64,000 nucleotides of DNA, taken from positions 27,890,186-27,954,185 of the forward strand of contig OY804585.1 of assembly GCA_963680875.1 (NCBI GenBank), read 5' to 3'. Both the position numbers and the translations under genes were made by a program. Each line of letters opens with the position of its first letter. Position 1 is the stretch's first letter. This DNA comes from Bathymodiolus brooksi (Eukaryota; Mollusca; Bivalvia; Mytilida; Modiolidae). Below, in pieces: positions 43,441 through 55,959 of the stretch. The notes under the pieces were generated by a model. The model saw nothing but the letters and a program-made list of their open reading frames with translations. It had not been told where the DNA came from and made no database searches.

Positions 43441-43598
43441 CTGAAAATTAAACCAAACAGTGTTAGAATTAGATTTTAGAGCTGTCAAATTTTTGTTCTT
43501 CCCTCGACGGGATTTGAACCCACACCATTGATACACTGCAGCACCATTCGCTTAGCCTTACGTCCAGCGCCCTAAACCACTCGACTACATCCACTCCC
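43441..43598 (-). repeat. tRNA-derived SINE, second family, unit B arrangement
   Basis: Reverse copy with GGGATTTGAACCCACACC (intact box B complement) and CCACTCGACTACATCC. In unit A the equivalent position holds a forward copy, extra sequence and the 186-bp palindrome. Confidence 0.75.
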
Positions 43599-43610
43599 TA
43601 TATATATATA

Positions 43611-43761
43611 CGTCTGAAAATTAAACCAAACAGATTTTTGAGCTGTCACATGTTTGTTCTTCCCTCGACAGGATTTGAACTGACACCATTGATACACTGC
43701 ACCACCATTCGCTTAGCCTTACGTCCAGCGATCTAGACCACTCGACCACATCCACTCCCTA
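43611..43761 (-). repeat. tRNA-derived SINE, second family
   Basis: Equivalent of 4731-4882, directly following another copy in the same orientation with only an (AT)n spacer. Confidence 0.7.
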
Positions 43762-45320
43762 TATATTTAGATGTGTGTGTGTATTATCGAAAAGCAGACG
43801 GGGTATATATTGCAGTCTCCCAAAAACGATAAAAACATGGACGACATAAATAGAAATAATTAGGTTTCACTGAATCAATAGCATAATACGGAAAAATAAA
43901 TGTATTTTGGCCAAATTAAATACTCTGTTTATCCTCAAAACGGCTGTATGAACAAAACAATATTACAACAAATAATTCCTCACAAATACCAGATCGAATC
44001 AACAAACACCTATGTTCCACGGCTGTGCCATAACAAACGTGAACATCACAATAAACAAAACGTTGTGCCTTGAAAACTTTCGACGTCATGGGGCCACACC
44101 AAGGTTTTGCTTACATGTTGCTAACATTTAAATTATTGAAATTGTTTCACAAACCCGTTGTTTTGTTATGTGATATATTAATGTTATATTTATAAAGTTT
44201 ATAAAATTTACTATATATGAAATTTTGTTGATTTAGAAATTTAGTACAGGTATTTTCGTTCATGAGACATCTCATACATGAAATATGACGTGGCACATAA
44301 TTTGACGTCACTGTAGAAAGAATGTCAGAGGTACGGAAAGGGACATCTAAAAATAGGAAAAATGAGAATAAGAGACACAAATATATATATTTAATACGGT
44401 TGGATTCTATATTTAATAAAAACAATGGTTAAATCCATAATATATATGTTATTCAGCTATCCGACAGGGTATATAATGTGACATTCCCGGCTTAGGATAT
44501 ATATTCCCTTTGGCTGCTGGGATTATGTCTGTTTTGTCCTTCACAACTGCCGTTATTCTATAGATATGTTATTAGTTTAAAAAGCATAACTATTATTGCA
44601 TTGATATACAGACGAACACATAATATTCAAATTCGGATGGATATTGGAGAATATGGGCGATGCTGCAAAACAACATTAATACGATAAATTAATACAAAAA
44701 AACCAAAAGATTGGCCACCACTATGTCTTACAAAACAGCGTGATTTAGACCAAGTTCTTCAGAAGGGTAACTATCTCCGGTTCCATTAATGGCTCCCGTC
44801 ACACAGTTCTTAATTCAAATGACATTTCAGGAAGAAACAGTCATCTCAAGATCATATTGTAAAATCTCAGCGAAATGCAACCTGGTTCACCGTTAAATGT
44901 GCAGCATCCAGGAGTCAATTAGTTTTTAAAATGCTGTCATACAGTTTGGATTAATATGTCCGGGTTGTACTACAAGTGTGTACGTAGACCGTTCTTCATT
45001 GTAATATAGAATGAAAACAAAAAAATACCACACTGTAAATCAGATATCAAAATCGTACAAAGGGCCAAAATCGATGCCACTGACACACAAATGCATGATC
45101 GTTCACTTTCCTGGCTTGATACAGGCACTTCTATAAAAAGTGGCGGGTTATACTGGTTTTATGAGCCCAAACCTCCCATCTAAGAGAAATATCTCTTTCT
45201 AAAATTCAAATCAGTGTGTTGGAATATTATAGGGCACACATCATCGTCATCTCGTATAAAAGTAAGGTATTCTATCCATTTAATAGCTGAGAAATTGCTC
45301 ACTTGGTGATAAACAGCAAT
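43762..45320. other. Intron 3 of the copy B gene, no gene
   Basis: Equivalent of 4883-6470; the 92-codon reverse frame (44147-44425) persists with one substitution and no other support. Confidence 0.55.
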
Positions 45321-45329
45321 CATTTTAGA

Positions 45330-45555
45330 AATTCATTTTATTAATTAATTAATTCTATTTATTTTTATTAATTAATTTATTCTATTTTATTTTATTTTGT
45401 ATTTATTCTATTTATTTATTCATTTTATTTTATTTTATTTTTTATTCATTTTATGTATTTATTAATTCATTTTATTTATTTTTTATTTTTTATTTTTTCT
45501 TATTTATCTATTTATTTATTTATTTAATTTAATTTTATTTTATTTTGTTCTATTT
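45330..45555. repeat. (TTTTA/TTTAT)n tract (unit B)
   Basis: Equivalent of 6475-6715, missing the first ~30 bp including an ATACGTTGACG segment. Confidence 0.8.
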
Positions 45556-45566
45556 TCCTATCACAG

Positions 45567-45731
45567 TCAAAAAATCAGGCATCACAGATGAAATATGATG
45601 AAGCCAGGAGGTCAGCAAACACGGCAAAGTCTTTGATCATCGCTTCAGTCGGCTGTGGAATCGTAATTGCAATCTTGGTGATTATATCGAATACTACAAA
45701 CTCTTTTCAACAAATACCATACAATAAGTAG
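45567..45731 (+). CDS. CD225/dispanin-family protein, copy B, last coding exon with altered C-terminus
   Basis: 54 codons plus TAG. The cytosolic loop (MKYDEARRSANTAKS) and second hydrophobic segment (LIIASVGCGIVIAIL) match copy A, then the sequence departs: VIISNTTNSFQQIPYNK replaces AIALKTTNSL. The A stop codon TAA is gone because the unit B sequence jumps to the equivalent of base 8052, so translation adds QQIPYNK from what is downstream intergenic sequence in A. Six substitutions fall within 15 nt just before the junction, far above the local rate. Total product 196 aa with exon 1 at 34197. Which state is ancestral is unknown. Confidence 0.85.
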   Translation, partial: SKNQASQMKYDEARRSANTAKSLIIASVGCGIVIAILVIISNTTNSFQQIPYNK

Positions 45732-45949
45732 AAGGAGTAGTTCATGTTTTCATAGTTTACTTAGTTGTCCCATCATGACTGTATAAACTGGTAATCAGTC
45801 ATAATTTTCTCTTAACAAAACAGTACTAATTATAATCAAACTTATTTGTAGAATTATATATAATATGTCTTGAAAATATTTTTTGTTATAAATATAATTT
45901 TTTCTTTCAGTATATGTTTATTTTTATGTATTTGTTAAGCTTAATATGT

Positions 45950-45955
45950 AATAAA
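45950..45955 (+). promoter_or_regulatory. Candidate poly(A) signal for copy B
   Basis: AATAAA 219 nt after the new stop codon, in TTAATATGTAATAAAGCG; same element at 8295 in unit A. Confidence 0.4.
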
Positions 45956-46369
45956 GCGTATCAACTCAAACTTGTCATCATTTGTTCAACAATCTGCATC
46001 ATGAATATCATCATAGGACATTTATGGGTTTTTCTATGTTGATATGCTTGATTTATTTGTTTTTGTTGGTTTGTTTGTTGTTTGTTTGTTTGTTTGTTTT
46101 GTTTTGTTTTGTTTTGTTTTTTTTCTTCATTTTTTTCTTCTTCATTTGATTAGTTCATGTGCTTCCAACCAAAATTAGTGAGAAACATTAAACTGTTATG
46201 TTCACCAAAACCTTTTCACACATCATTTTGATTTAAGAATATTTTTTTAATTGGGCGACAACCCAAACAGTTTTACCTTTTGTAGCCTTTACAACCACGA
46301 ACAATTAGTAAAAGTTCATGACGTCACAATGTAAGTTGTTGAAAATAGTCTCACATGTGGAAGAAGATA

Positions 46370-46580
46370 TTGACGATACCAAAGGGGTAATCAGAATCCG
46401 TAAATCGCACAAGGACAGACAACACAATGGCGAAAAGTAAAAGGACAAAAAACAATATACAAACCACTACACAGAAAACTAATGATCGAGTAACACGAAC
46501 CCCACTAAAAACCGGGAGCGAACTCATGTCTTCTGGAAGTCTAAAGATATCGTGCTCCACAAGTGGCTCCCGTCGTGTTA
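46370..46580 (-). repeat. Dispersed repeat (unit B equivalent of 8700-8905)
   Basis: Keeps the AATCAGAATCCGTAAATCGC segment that unit A lacks here, so unit A has a small deletion. Confidence 0.7.
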
Positions 46581-46734
46581 CCACATCTTTTCACTGACTG
46601 GAGGTTTGGGCCAATAAAACTATATGTACGCCGCCGTGAGAGGGAATGCTTCATTTTGTTGCAAAATGTACCTTTAAAGATTTCCAGCGACCAATAATAA
46701 ATGTATAACTGTAATTGCACATTCAGATTTGATT

Positions 46735-49110
46735 TGATTTAAACCCCAAGTGGGAAAGAACTTTGCCGTCCTTTGGCAGTTTTTCATGTGATATTTATAG
46801 AGTCCCTCGCCCAAAAAGTATTACCCGGGTCTTTATCTGACCTAAGTGCCTGGGTGGGATCCTGCACCTCAAGTCCACAGCAGGGTGTCAAATATCAACT
46901 TTGTTATTTGGATTTTGGGGGCACCCTATAAATATCCCATGAAAAATTGCCAAAGGACGGTAAAGTTCTATTCCATTTGGGGCTTAAGTCAAAGATATTG
47001 CTCGGGCCTTCAACTGACTTAAGTGCCTGGGTGGGATTCTGCACCTCATCCCCACAGCGGGGTGTCAAATATCAACTTTGTTATTTGAATTTTTTTTGGG
47101 GGGGGGCCTATGCATATCCCATGAAATATTGCCAAAAGACGGCAAAGTTTTTTCCCAATTCGGGTTTAGATCAAATGTATTGCACGGACCTATAACTGAC
47201 TTAAGTGCCTTAGTGGGATTCTGCACCTCAAGCCCACAACAGGGTGTCAAATAGCAACTTTGATATTTTGATTGTTTAATTTGGGGGGGGGGGGGCTATA
47301 CATATCCGATAAAAAATGCCAAAAGACAGCAAAGTTCTTTCCCACTTGGGGCTTAGATCAAAGGTATTACCCGAGCCTTTAACTGACTGAAGTACATGGG
47401 TGGGATTCTGCACCTCAGGCCCACATAAGGGTATCAAATATAGACTTTGTTATTTGGATTTTTTTTGGGGGGCATAAGCATATCCCATGTAAAATTGCCA
47501 AAGGACGGCATAGTTTTTTCCTACTTGGAGTTTAGATCAAATGATTTGCACGTACCTTTAACTGACTTAAGTGCCTTAGTGGAATTCTGCACCTCAAGCC
47601 CACAGCAGGGTGTCAAATATCAACTTTGATATTTTGATTTTTTTGGAGAAACACTATATATATCCCATGGAAAAATGCCAAAGGACGGAAAAGTTCTTTC
47701 CCATTCGGGCTTTAGATGAAAGGTATTACACGGACATTCAACTGACATAAGTGTCTGGGTGGGATTATGTACCGCAAGCTCACAGCAGGGTGTCAAATAT
47801 TGACTTTGTTATTAGGATTTTGGCGGGACCCTATAAATATTACATGCAAAATTGCCAAAGGACGGCACAGTTCTTTCCCACGTAGGGCTTAAATTAAGGT
47901 ATTACGCGGGCCTTCAAATGACTTAAGTGCCTGGTGGGATTCTGCACCTCAAGCCACAGCAGGGTGTCAAATATCTACTTTGATAGTTGGATTTAGGGGG
48001 GACCCTATAAATATATCATGAAAAATTGCCAGAGGACGGCAAAGTTCTTTCCCACTTGGGGTTTAAATGAAAGGTATTGCCCGGGACTTAAATGACTTGA
48101 TGTTAAAGTCTTGCAGCGAAATGACATGCTCTGGGCTATTCCCGGAATTTCAGTGCTTATAGGTCATGCATCAAAACCTCCATAAAGGATTCAAATACAA
48201 CTAAATGCAACCAAATTTTGGCTTAATATAATTCTGATATATTTAATTTTAACTATCAATTTTAATTATACCATTCCACTCAGAATTATTCACAACACAA
48301 CAAAGTGAAAGGAATTTTTTCTTTAAAAAGGACTACTTTTGTTATTGGTGAATTAAATTAGTGATTTGGCACCTTTAAATACACAATTTAAAAATAACTA
48401 GATAAAATAAATACTTTTTATTAAATAAATGTGACACGCACATACAGGGTTTATATTTTGTTTATTTTTATAAAACGTATTGCTATATTTTTCTAATGTT
48501 ATATATTCCCTTTTTTTAATTTATGAGACGTCTTCGTGTGAACGGGGAATCTTAGGACTTTATTTTGTTTGACATAACGCTGGCAATTTTAAATTATATA
48601 CCAGTTTACATGAAAGTAAATTATTTGTCAGTTACGCTGTGTTTATCTAAAGTTGGCCGACTGTTTTGTAAGCTCGCCATCCCAAAATATATTTGTGTCT
48701 TCGTTATTTAGCCCAGTAAAGAGAAGAAATAGTGTATTTTCGGGTAAACATGGGAAATAGAACATAACATGTATTGTCTTTTACTCACATGAGTGTCTGT
48801 GTGAGATTCTGCACCTTAGGTCCACAGTAGGGTGTCAAATGTCAACTTTCTATTGTGGAGGGGTGGGGATCCAGAAATATTTCCTACATGCCCAGATGTC
48901 GACTCCATGTGTTGAATGTGCAATTACAGAAATATATTATTGGTTGCTAGAAATCTTTTACATTTTAAAAGATGTCTAGCGACCAATAATAAATTTTGCT
49001 CTTATTTATTTATTTTTTATTTTTTGGTTTTGAGACATATCGTCATAGTGGTTGCTAGCTTGAGCCTGGTGGCTTTTATCGTTCTTGACTATATGAGCAA
49101 CACAGCGAAT
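46735..49110 (+). repeat. Left arm of inverted repeat, unit B
   Basis: Equivalent of 9055-11445. Complementary to 56635-60770. Confidence 0.85.
46818..48105 (+). repeat. ~178-bp satellite array, forward, about 7 units (unit B)
   Basis: Same unit number and order as 9140-10425, differing by scattered substitutions and G-run lengths. Confidence 0.9.
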
Positions 49111-49372
49111 GTCTTATAAGAAACAGCATAGTTGTAAAAAAAAAGATTTATTATATAGATAGGTGTGAATGACGGGGATCTATCCGTGAAATAAATTCCG
49201 GTATTTCACATGTGAAATATCTTTTTTTTCCGCCAGAACTACTTTTACACAACTATATGTGTGGTGGTTACGTCCCTTGTTGTGTTACGGTGAATACACA
49301 TACGATTGTAAACTGAAATAATTCCACGAAATGTTATTGACGACTTTGGCACATAACCAACATGACGTCATT

Positions 49373-49389
49373 GACGTCATATGAAGACT
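49373..49389. promoter_or_regulatory. Two tandem CRE sites (unit B)
   Basis: TGACGTCA at 49373-49380 and 49382-49389; the donor-like GCAAGGTAAGC follows at 49471. Confidence 0.45.
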
Positions 49390-49616
49390 TCCAGTTTGAA
49401 ACGTAAAGATTAGGCGTTATTTGGCTTCGTGCACGCTTAAATTTTGATCACATTTACCTAAAATACGTTTGCAAGGTAAGCATTTTAATTATGTATGTGC
49501 ATTGTTGTAAATATGACATGTAGGATTTTACAGTCAGTTCTAGATTATCAAAAGCTCAAGAGGAACAGTTTCAAAATTCAATAGAAAAATCATAGAAAGA
49601 GGCAAAATCGATACCA

Positions 49617-50012
49617 CTAACACACAAATATATGACCTCTAACACACAAATATATGACCTCTAACACACAAATATATGACCTCTCGTCTTCCAGGCTTGG
49701 TACAGGCTTGGTAGCGATACCTCTAACACAAATACATGACCTCTCACCTTCCTGGTTTGGTACATGCTTGATAACAATACCTCAAACACAAATACATGAC
49801 CTCTCATCTGTCTGGCTTGATACAGGCTTGATAACGATACCTCAAACACACACATATATGACATCTCATCTTCCTGGGTTGATACAGGCTTGGTAACGAT
49901 ACTTTTAACAAATAAATACATGACCTCTCAACTTCCAGGCTTGGTACAGGCTTGATACGGATACCTATAACACATAAATACACGACCTCTCATCTGACTG
50001 GCTTGGTATCAA
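49617..50012 (+). repeat. Minisatellite: three 22-bp units then six ~60-bp units (unit B)
   Basis: One 22-bp unit fewer than unit A; the preceding dispersed repeat (11847-12022) is absent. Confidence 0.9.
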
Positions 50013-50445
50013 GCTAAATTTTGCTATGGAACCACATCTCAACTATTACTGTAATGCCATGCCAGTGCTCTCTACAGATGATTAATATACGTTTAAACTA
50101 TGGTATACAACAGAACGAACAACGTTATTACAAAGAACGCTATATTCTTGAACATTATACATAGTACATTTAATCTTCGTGACACAGAGATTGTCATATG
50201 TATAATATTAGTTCTATTAAAGTGAGCCGATACCCTCAACCATTATTTGAATATTCGATGACATTGTAAGACATAATAGTGAAAACAATACTCAATTTGA
50301 ACCAAAATGTAATTGTCAATACTATTTTCGTCATCTGTTTACAATTAATTGACAGAATGCATGCATACGAGCATATAGTACCCACGGTAGATGAGATACA
50401 TAAACGCCACGTGTGCACTAAATTAGATATCTACTTTTGTATTAC

Positions 50446-50996
50446 TATCACAGGGTCGATAACTCTAGCTACTGGTGGACTATTAGTCCCCGATCGTATC
50501 ATCGGTCCAGTAGTCAGTGTTTCTATCACAGGGTCGATAACTCTATCTACTGGGGGACTATTAAACCCCGAGGGTATCATCGGTCCAGTAGTCAGTGTTT
50601 CTATCACAGGGTCGATAGCTCTACCTATTGGTGGACTATTAGTCCCCGAGGGTAGCATCGGTCCAGTAGTCAGTGTTTCTATCACGGGGTCGGTAACTCT
50701 AGCTACTGGTGAACTATTAGTCCCCAAGGGTATCATCGGTCCAGTAGTCAGTGTTTCTATCACATAGTCGATAACTCTAGCTACTGGTGGACTATTAATT
50801 CCCGAGGGTATCATCGGTCCAGTAGTCAGTGTTTCTATCACAGGATCGATAACTCTAGCTACTGGTGGACTATAAGTCCCCGAGGGTATCATTGGTCCAG
50901 TAGTCAGTGTTTCTATCATGGGTCGATAACTCTATCTACTGGTGGACTATTAGTCCCCTAGGGTATCATTGGTCCAGTAATCAGTTTTTCGGTATT
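50446..50996 (+). repeat. 78-bp minisatellite, 7 units (unit B)
   Basis: Units start at 50446, 50524, 50602, 50680, 50758, 50836 and 50914. Two more than unit A. The reverse-strand 162-codon periodic ORF is an artefact. Confidence 0.9.
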
Positions 50997-51063
50997 GACG
51001 TGGTTTATTAAATAAACATCTATTATTGAAATTTACTGTTCCTAAATGATGGAATTGTTATTA

Positions 51064-51632
51064 AAAGTAAGGGTTCTCCTACCACAGATATAGGTGACGC
51101 TGATTTTAGATATTAAAACTAAGGGTTCTCCTACCACAGATATAGGTGACGCTGATCTTAGATATTAAAACTAAGGGTTCTCCTACCACAGACATTGGTG
51201 ACGCTGATTTTAGATATTAAAACTAAGGGTTCTCCTACCACAGACATAGGTGACGCTGATTTTAGATATTAAAACTAAGGGTTCTCCTACCACAGATATA
51301 GGTGACGCTGATTTTAGATATTAAAACTAAGGGTTCTCCTACCACAGATATAGGTGACGCTGATTTTAGATATTAAAACTAAGGGTTCTCCTACCACAGA
51401 TATAGGTGACGCTGATTTTAGATATTAAAACTAAGGGTTCTCCTACCACAGACATAGGTGACGCTGATTTTAGATATTAAAACTAAGGGTTCTCCTACCA
51501 CAGACATAGGTGACGCTGATTTTAGATATTAAAACTAAGGGTTCTCCTACCACAGACATAGGTGACGCTGATTTTAGATATTAAGCTAAGGGTTCTCCTA
51601 CCACAGATATAGGTGACGCTGATTTTAGATAT
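51064..51632 (+). repeat. ~52-bp minisatellite, 11 units (unit B)
   Basis: Same number of units and nearly the same order of variants as unit A. Confidence 0.92.
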
Positions 51633-52019
51633 CCTATTTGGTTTACTTGCTCCCAAAGACTTTTAATTTATTTAGCTTTCCAATCAATTGATTTAAAGCG
51701 TATCTGATGAAGGTTGTTCCAGAAATGGGTCGTGTGCACTAAATTATACATCTACGGGTATTTTGTATTTTAAACACTAGGAAAGAACAATACAAAACAC
51801 AACATAAACACTGTTAAAAACATGTACTCGTACTACACGCGCCAAACATCGGAGTGACACCTGGTAGTCCAGAAGGGTCGTGGCGGTCAGTTTTATTTGT
51901 GGAGGAAACCGAAGTACCCGGAGAAAACCACTGACCTGTCGCAAGTCACTGACAAACTTTATTACATAATGTTGTATCGAGTACACTACGTCTGATCGGG
52001 GTTCGAACTCAGCTGCATG
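51624..52019. repeat. Dispersed repeat then reverse SINE (unit B)
   Basis: Equivalent of 13996-14392. Confidence 0.65.
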
Positions 52020-52239
52020 TTATGAAAAAGCAATTCTTTGCAATGGAAAATTCAATATGCTGAGTAAGAGGGCTTCCAAATTAAGAGAGTAAAGTCATGA
52101 AAATTGTGTGCAACTCATTACCTTGTAATGGCTAACAAAAAGATATATATTTTCAATATAAGTCAGATACGGTCAACGAACCAGCGAACCATGTAGCGTT
52201 CTCGGTGTTTTGGGTATTATCGCATTAGAACTTTTGCAG

Positions 52240-53080
52240 CTAAGGTGAACGTGTAGCAAATCCAAGCGGGTCGTAAATGCTAGACACCTGACTAAGTACC
52301 ATCCTCGGCGTCAACAATTCAGGCACACTACAATCAATCTGATTCCTTGCAATATTTTTGCCAGTCCGAATATTTCTGTGTTTTGGTGAGAAGTTAAGCT
52401 TAACTTGAAATTCAAACATGTCTGATTTTGGAATCCATCTCATTCCTAGAATATTTTCTGGTCCTGATTCAGCCAATTTCATATTAGTATTTACAATTCC
52501 TTTGTATCCGGTTTCCGTGCCAGAAATAATCCAATGTTTGATAGAAAATCCCCAAATGCTAGCATTGTTTCTGTTTCCTGAGCAATTCGCCGTGCTTCTT
52601 CAACGTTATCAACCGATTGTAATATATCATCTACGTAACTATTTCTGATAACCATTTTCGATGCGTCCGGGTATATATGCTGATACATTGTCGCTGTTTG
52701 GCGTAATGCAAGAGTAGCGATCGCTCCTCTTGGTCGATCACCAAAGGCTACTGCCATCAAAACATAGTGATCTGGTTCTATATGAGTTTCAAGATTTCTC
52801 CATACAAATATATGTGTATGTTGAACAAGCGTTGATAGCTTAACTGCGTTGTACATTTTGGAGAAATCACCAGCTAAAGTGTATGTTTTTGTCTGAAGCG
52901 TATAAGTACAGCTATCAAGGCATTCATTATATTCGATCCTTTCGTCCAATAATCGTTGAGTACGTGTCCCATGAACGAAGCTGATGAATTAAATACGATC
53001 CTAACTGGTGTTGAATTTGGCTCTGGTTTTAACACTTCATGGTGTGGTATGTATTGAACAGGTCCTTTGTGTTCTTCCAT
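52240..53080 (-). pseudogene. BEL/Pao reverse transcriptase, copy B
   Basis: Split into three frames (52874-53080, 52491-52949, 52240-52482) by single-base losses near 52880, 52553 and 52251. The YVDDI site is intact at the sequence level. Confidence 0.85.
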
Positions 53081-53223
53081 TTCTTTCTTTGTTAATTTCT
53101 TTAGCGATTCCTCGATTTATCATGTCTATGATTTGTTCATTGTATGCAATTGCGTATTCCAACCCATTCCGAATCAATCTTTTCTCTGTCGACAAAAGCC
53201 TGGCAATTGCTGATGCTACGTTG

Positions 53224-54221
53224 TTAGTCAGTTGATTGTTTTTTTATCCAGGGATATTGTACTGCCCATTGCTTCGATTCTTTGTCATGTTTAAGTCCTG
53301 ATTTTATTATATTTAGTTCCCTCTCTTCTCTCAAACTGTGATTCGATTGTCCTGTAGCACACTTTCCACACTTACATGACCCACACTTTAAAGCACATTG
53401 GGTCCCCAGTCCTTCAATATCAAAAAAGAAATCTAATCGTTCTTTAATTCCACTTCTGTCCACAACATGCGTTGCATTTAACTGTGCCAATTGTCCGGAA
53501 ACAAAATATATTTTCACGATTCCATGATTTCTTACTTTTGGTACCCCAAGTAGAGGGTGGCTTCCCCTGAGGCAGTATCCAAATTGATTCCTCATTAGCT
53601 GGATATTATCGACTTCGTCCAATTTATTAGGCATTAATATGCAACAGTTCGTGCCAATTAATATGTCTACTTGTCCAGTTGGTCTTTTAACGTCCTTTTC
53701 GTCAATTCCTTTAAACAATCTAGCAACTTTACTAATATCAACATCGGAAATATCAGCTGTAGCTTCTTCCATGCCGTATGCCTTTATTGTCCATGTGTTA
53801 CCACTTAGATCAGTTAATGGTAGTATATACTCCTTGCTTGAACACATTCCGTTACATTTCCAACCTTTGTTACTGATAATGTTATTTCTTGTCCATACAA
53901 TCCTAGTTTTCTTGCAGCCTTATGAGTAATAAGAGACATGTTTGCACCAGGATCCCAAATTGTTGTCAGAGAATGGCCCTTATATGACAACGAGCTAATC
54001 ATTAGTAATATACCATAATTAACCCTGTCGTTGTTTATTATCTGAACAGAATTATGGAACAATATCTCATCTACATGTGCAGTATGCAAACTTCTATGAT
54101 GCATTTGTCCACATCTTTGATATCCATTATTTGATATATCACAAGGCATACGATTGTTGCATTGTCTTGATAAATGTCCTATCTTTACACAACTGAAACA
54201 TCCGCCATTTTTTCTCAACAT
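53224..54221 (-). pseudogene. BEL/Pao protease region, copy B
   Basis: The frame begins with an intact CCHC knuckle CFSCVKIGHLSRQC joined to the HH..LH motif and WDPGANMSLIT, which copy A has lost by frame shift. A one-base loss (TTGCTTGAAC) near 53838 divides it into 53814-54221 and 53224-53847. Confidence 0.8.
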
Positions 54222-54233
54222 ATCAATCTTTGT

Positions 54234-54799
54234 TTAACTATCTAGTTTTGCAAATATACTGCAATCTCCGATTTCATGAGCGTCAGATTTATGATACCAA
54301 CACTTCATCCTTTCAAAACCTCTGTTATTACTAGAGGATCTATCTTGACGAAATCTGTTAAAACTAGTTCGATTATTTGAATGTGATACCATCTGTGCCA
54401 CTTGTGTCAACCCTTCAACTACTTGTTTCATCATGTTTTGATTTTCTTGCATTTGCATTTGTAATGTATTTACAATTCCATCCTTCTCGTCGTCCTGGTT
54501 AATTGTTGTAATGACGGAATGTGCTTTGCCTCTACTATTACCACATTCTCTCATGTCGTCCTGTATGTATTCAATTGCATTCTTTTCCTCAAGTAATAAT
54601 TGCAAAAATCATGAAATCCTGTACTAGTTTTCAATTCAAATCTTTGTTTTCGTAATGCCCATTCACGCTTTTGTAATGGCGGAAGCAAATTTTCTATTTG
54701 ACTAATCATTGTCGCAGTATTCATCTCAGAATCTAATTTCATTCGTTTTAGATCAAGCCAACATGTCTCTACAGTCTCGACCATTGAGATGAATTTCAT
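54234..54799 (-). pseudogene. BEL/Pao gag C-terminal region, copy B
   Basis: Two overlapping frames (54551-54799 and 54234-54605) with the same shared frame break as copy A. The first contains the IENLLPPLQKREWAL segment lost from frame in copy A. Confidence 0.75.
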
Positions 54800-54841
54800 A
54801 GGATCACCTTCTTGAATATTCTTAGGCCCTTTTAATTTGCT

Positions 54842-55474
54842 CTAAATATTATCAGCCTGTTTTTCAGGCCTCCCATATTTTAGATCAAGACGTCGAAACA
54901 TTTCTTCGAAGTCGTTATCCACCCCTTTCACAACCCTTAATGCTTCACCACTTAAGCATTGCTTAAGAGTGTATGAATCACATCCATACGATGGTAGCAT
55001 GTGTCTTTCATAGTCAACCTTACAAATTGGATATTGTCGTATATTCCCAGTAAACGTAGGGGCATCTAATTTGTTCACCTTAGAAGTCTCAAATGCTCCC
55101 TTTGTTTGACCTTTTTCATTATAATGTGATTTCTTTTCACTTGCCCTTTCAGCTTTTACTCTTTCCTTCATGTCTTCACACAATGCTCTTGATTTACATA
55201 GTTCTTTATACATGACGGTTATATCATGGTTCAGCTCATTGACCTTGGTTTTGTCGTCCTCATTGTCTGATTCAAATGATTCTAGATATGTTTCATGTCT
55301 CGCTTCTAATTCTACATATGCTGATTCCAGATCTTGTAATATTTTACTATTTACAGCAATATCAATTTGCTCCTGTATCCCTTCTAGTAAACGCCCATAA
55401 ATTCTATGAAATTTACCTTTTGCAGTACTTCTTTTCTTCTTAGTAATCTTCGTGTTTTCTGCATCTTCTGACAT
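54842..55474 (-). pseudogene. BEL/Pao gag N-terminal region, copy B
   Basis: 210 open codons, then a private nonsense change at 54842 where copy A has Leu. Confidence 0.8.
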
Positions 55475-55483
55475 CTTCCCGTG

Positions 55484-55925
55484 TGTTGAAATGTGTTGGG
55501 TATTATGGCAATAAATACTACGTCAAAGGTAATAACTTTAATTTGGTAATGATGTTTCAACCTGAAATACATGAATAAGAAATATCATGAGTATTGTTGA
55601 ATAACAATGAACGTACTGTTGAGAACTGAATTGAATTGACTATTGAAATTAAACAAAAAACATAATGTCAGTAATATTTCAAACTTACACAATGACGGGC
55701 AATATGCCATATCCAGTCTAATTATATTTCAGAGTTTGGTTTTCCGTGGACAGCCGCGTCCAAAACCAATCAACAAAGGAGCTCTATAATACCGGGGAAG
55801 GAAACCTATTGTTTGAGGTACATAAGTAATATATGCTCCATATCGGGAAAATTCCGTCATAAAGTCCAATCAATCGATTTCGATACACTCGGTTATATTC
55901 TCTATATATTCTCTGGGTTGTCACA
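55484..55925 (-). repeat. Candidate 5' LTR / leader, copy B
   Basis: Equivalent of 17862-18303 with few changes; limits uncertain. Confidence 0.35.
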
Positions 55926-55959
55926 TAAGATGAAAATCTAGTCTCATATCATAACATTT

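Larger units (their letters stand above)
52240..55474 (-). mobile_element. BEL/Pao LTR-retrotransposon fragment, copy B
   Basis: Same truncation points as in unit A, so the insertion and 3' truncation predate the duplication. More frame breaks than copy A. Confidence 0.85.
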
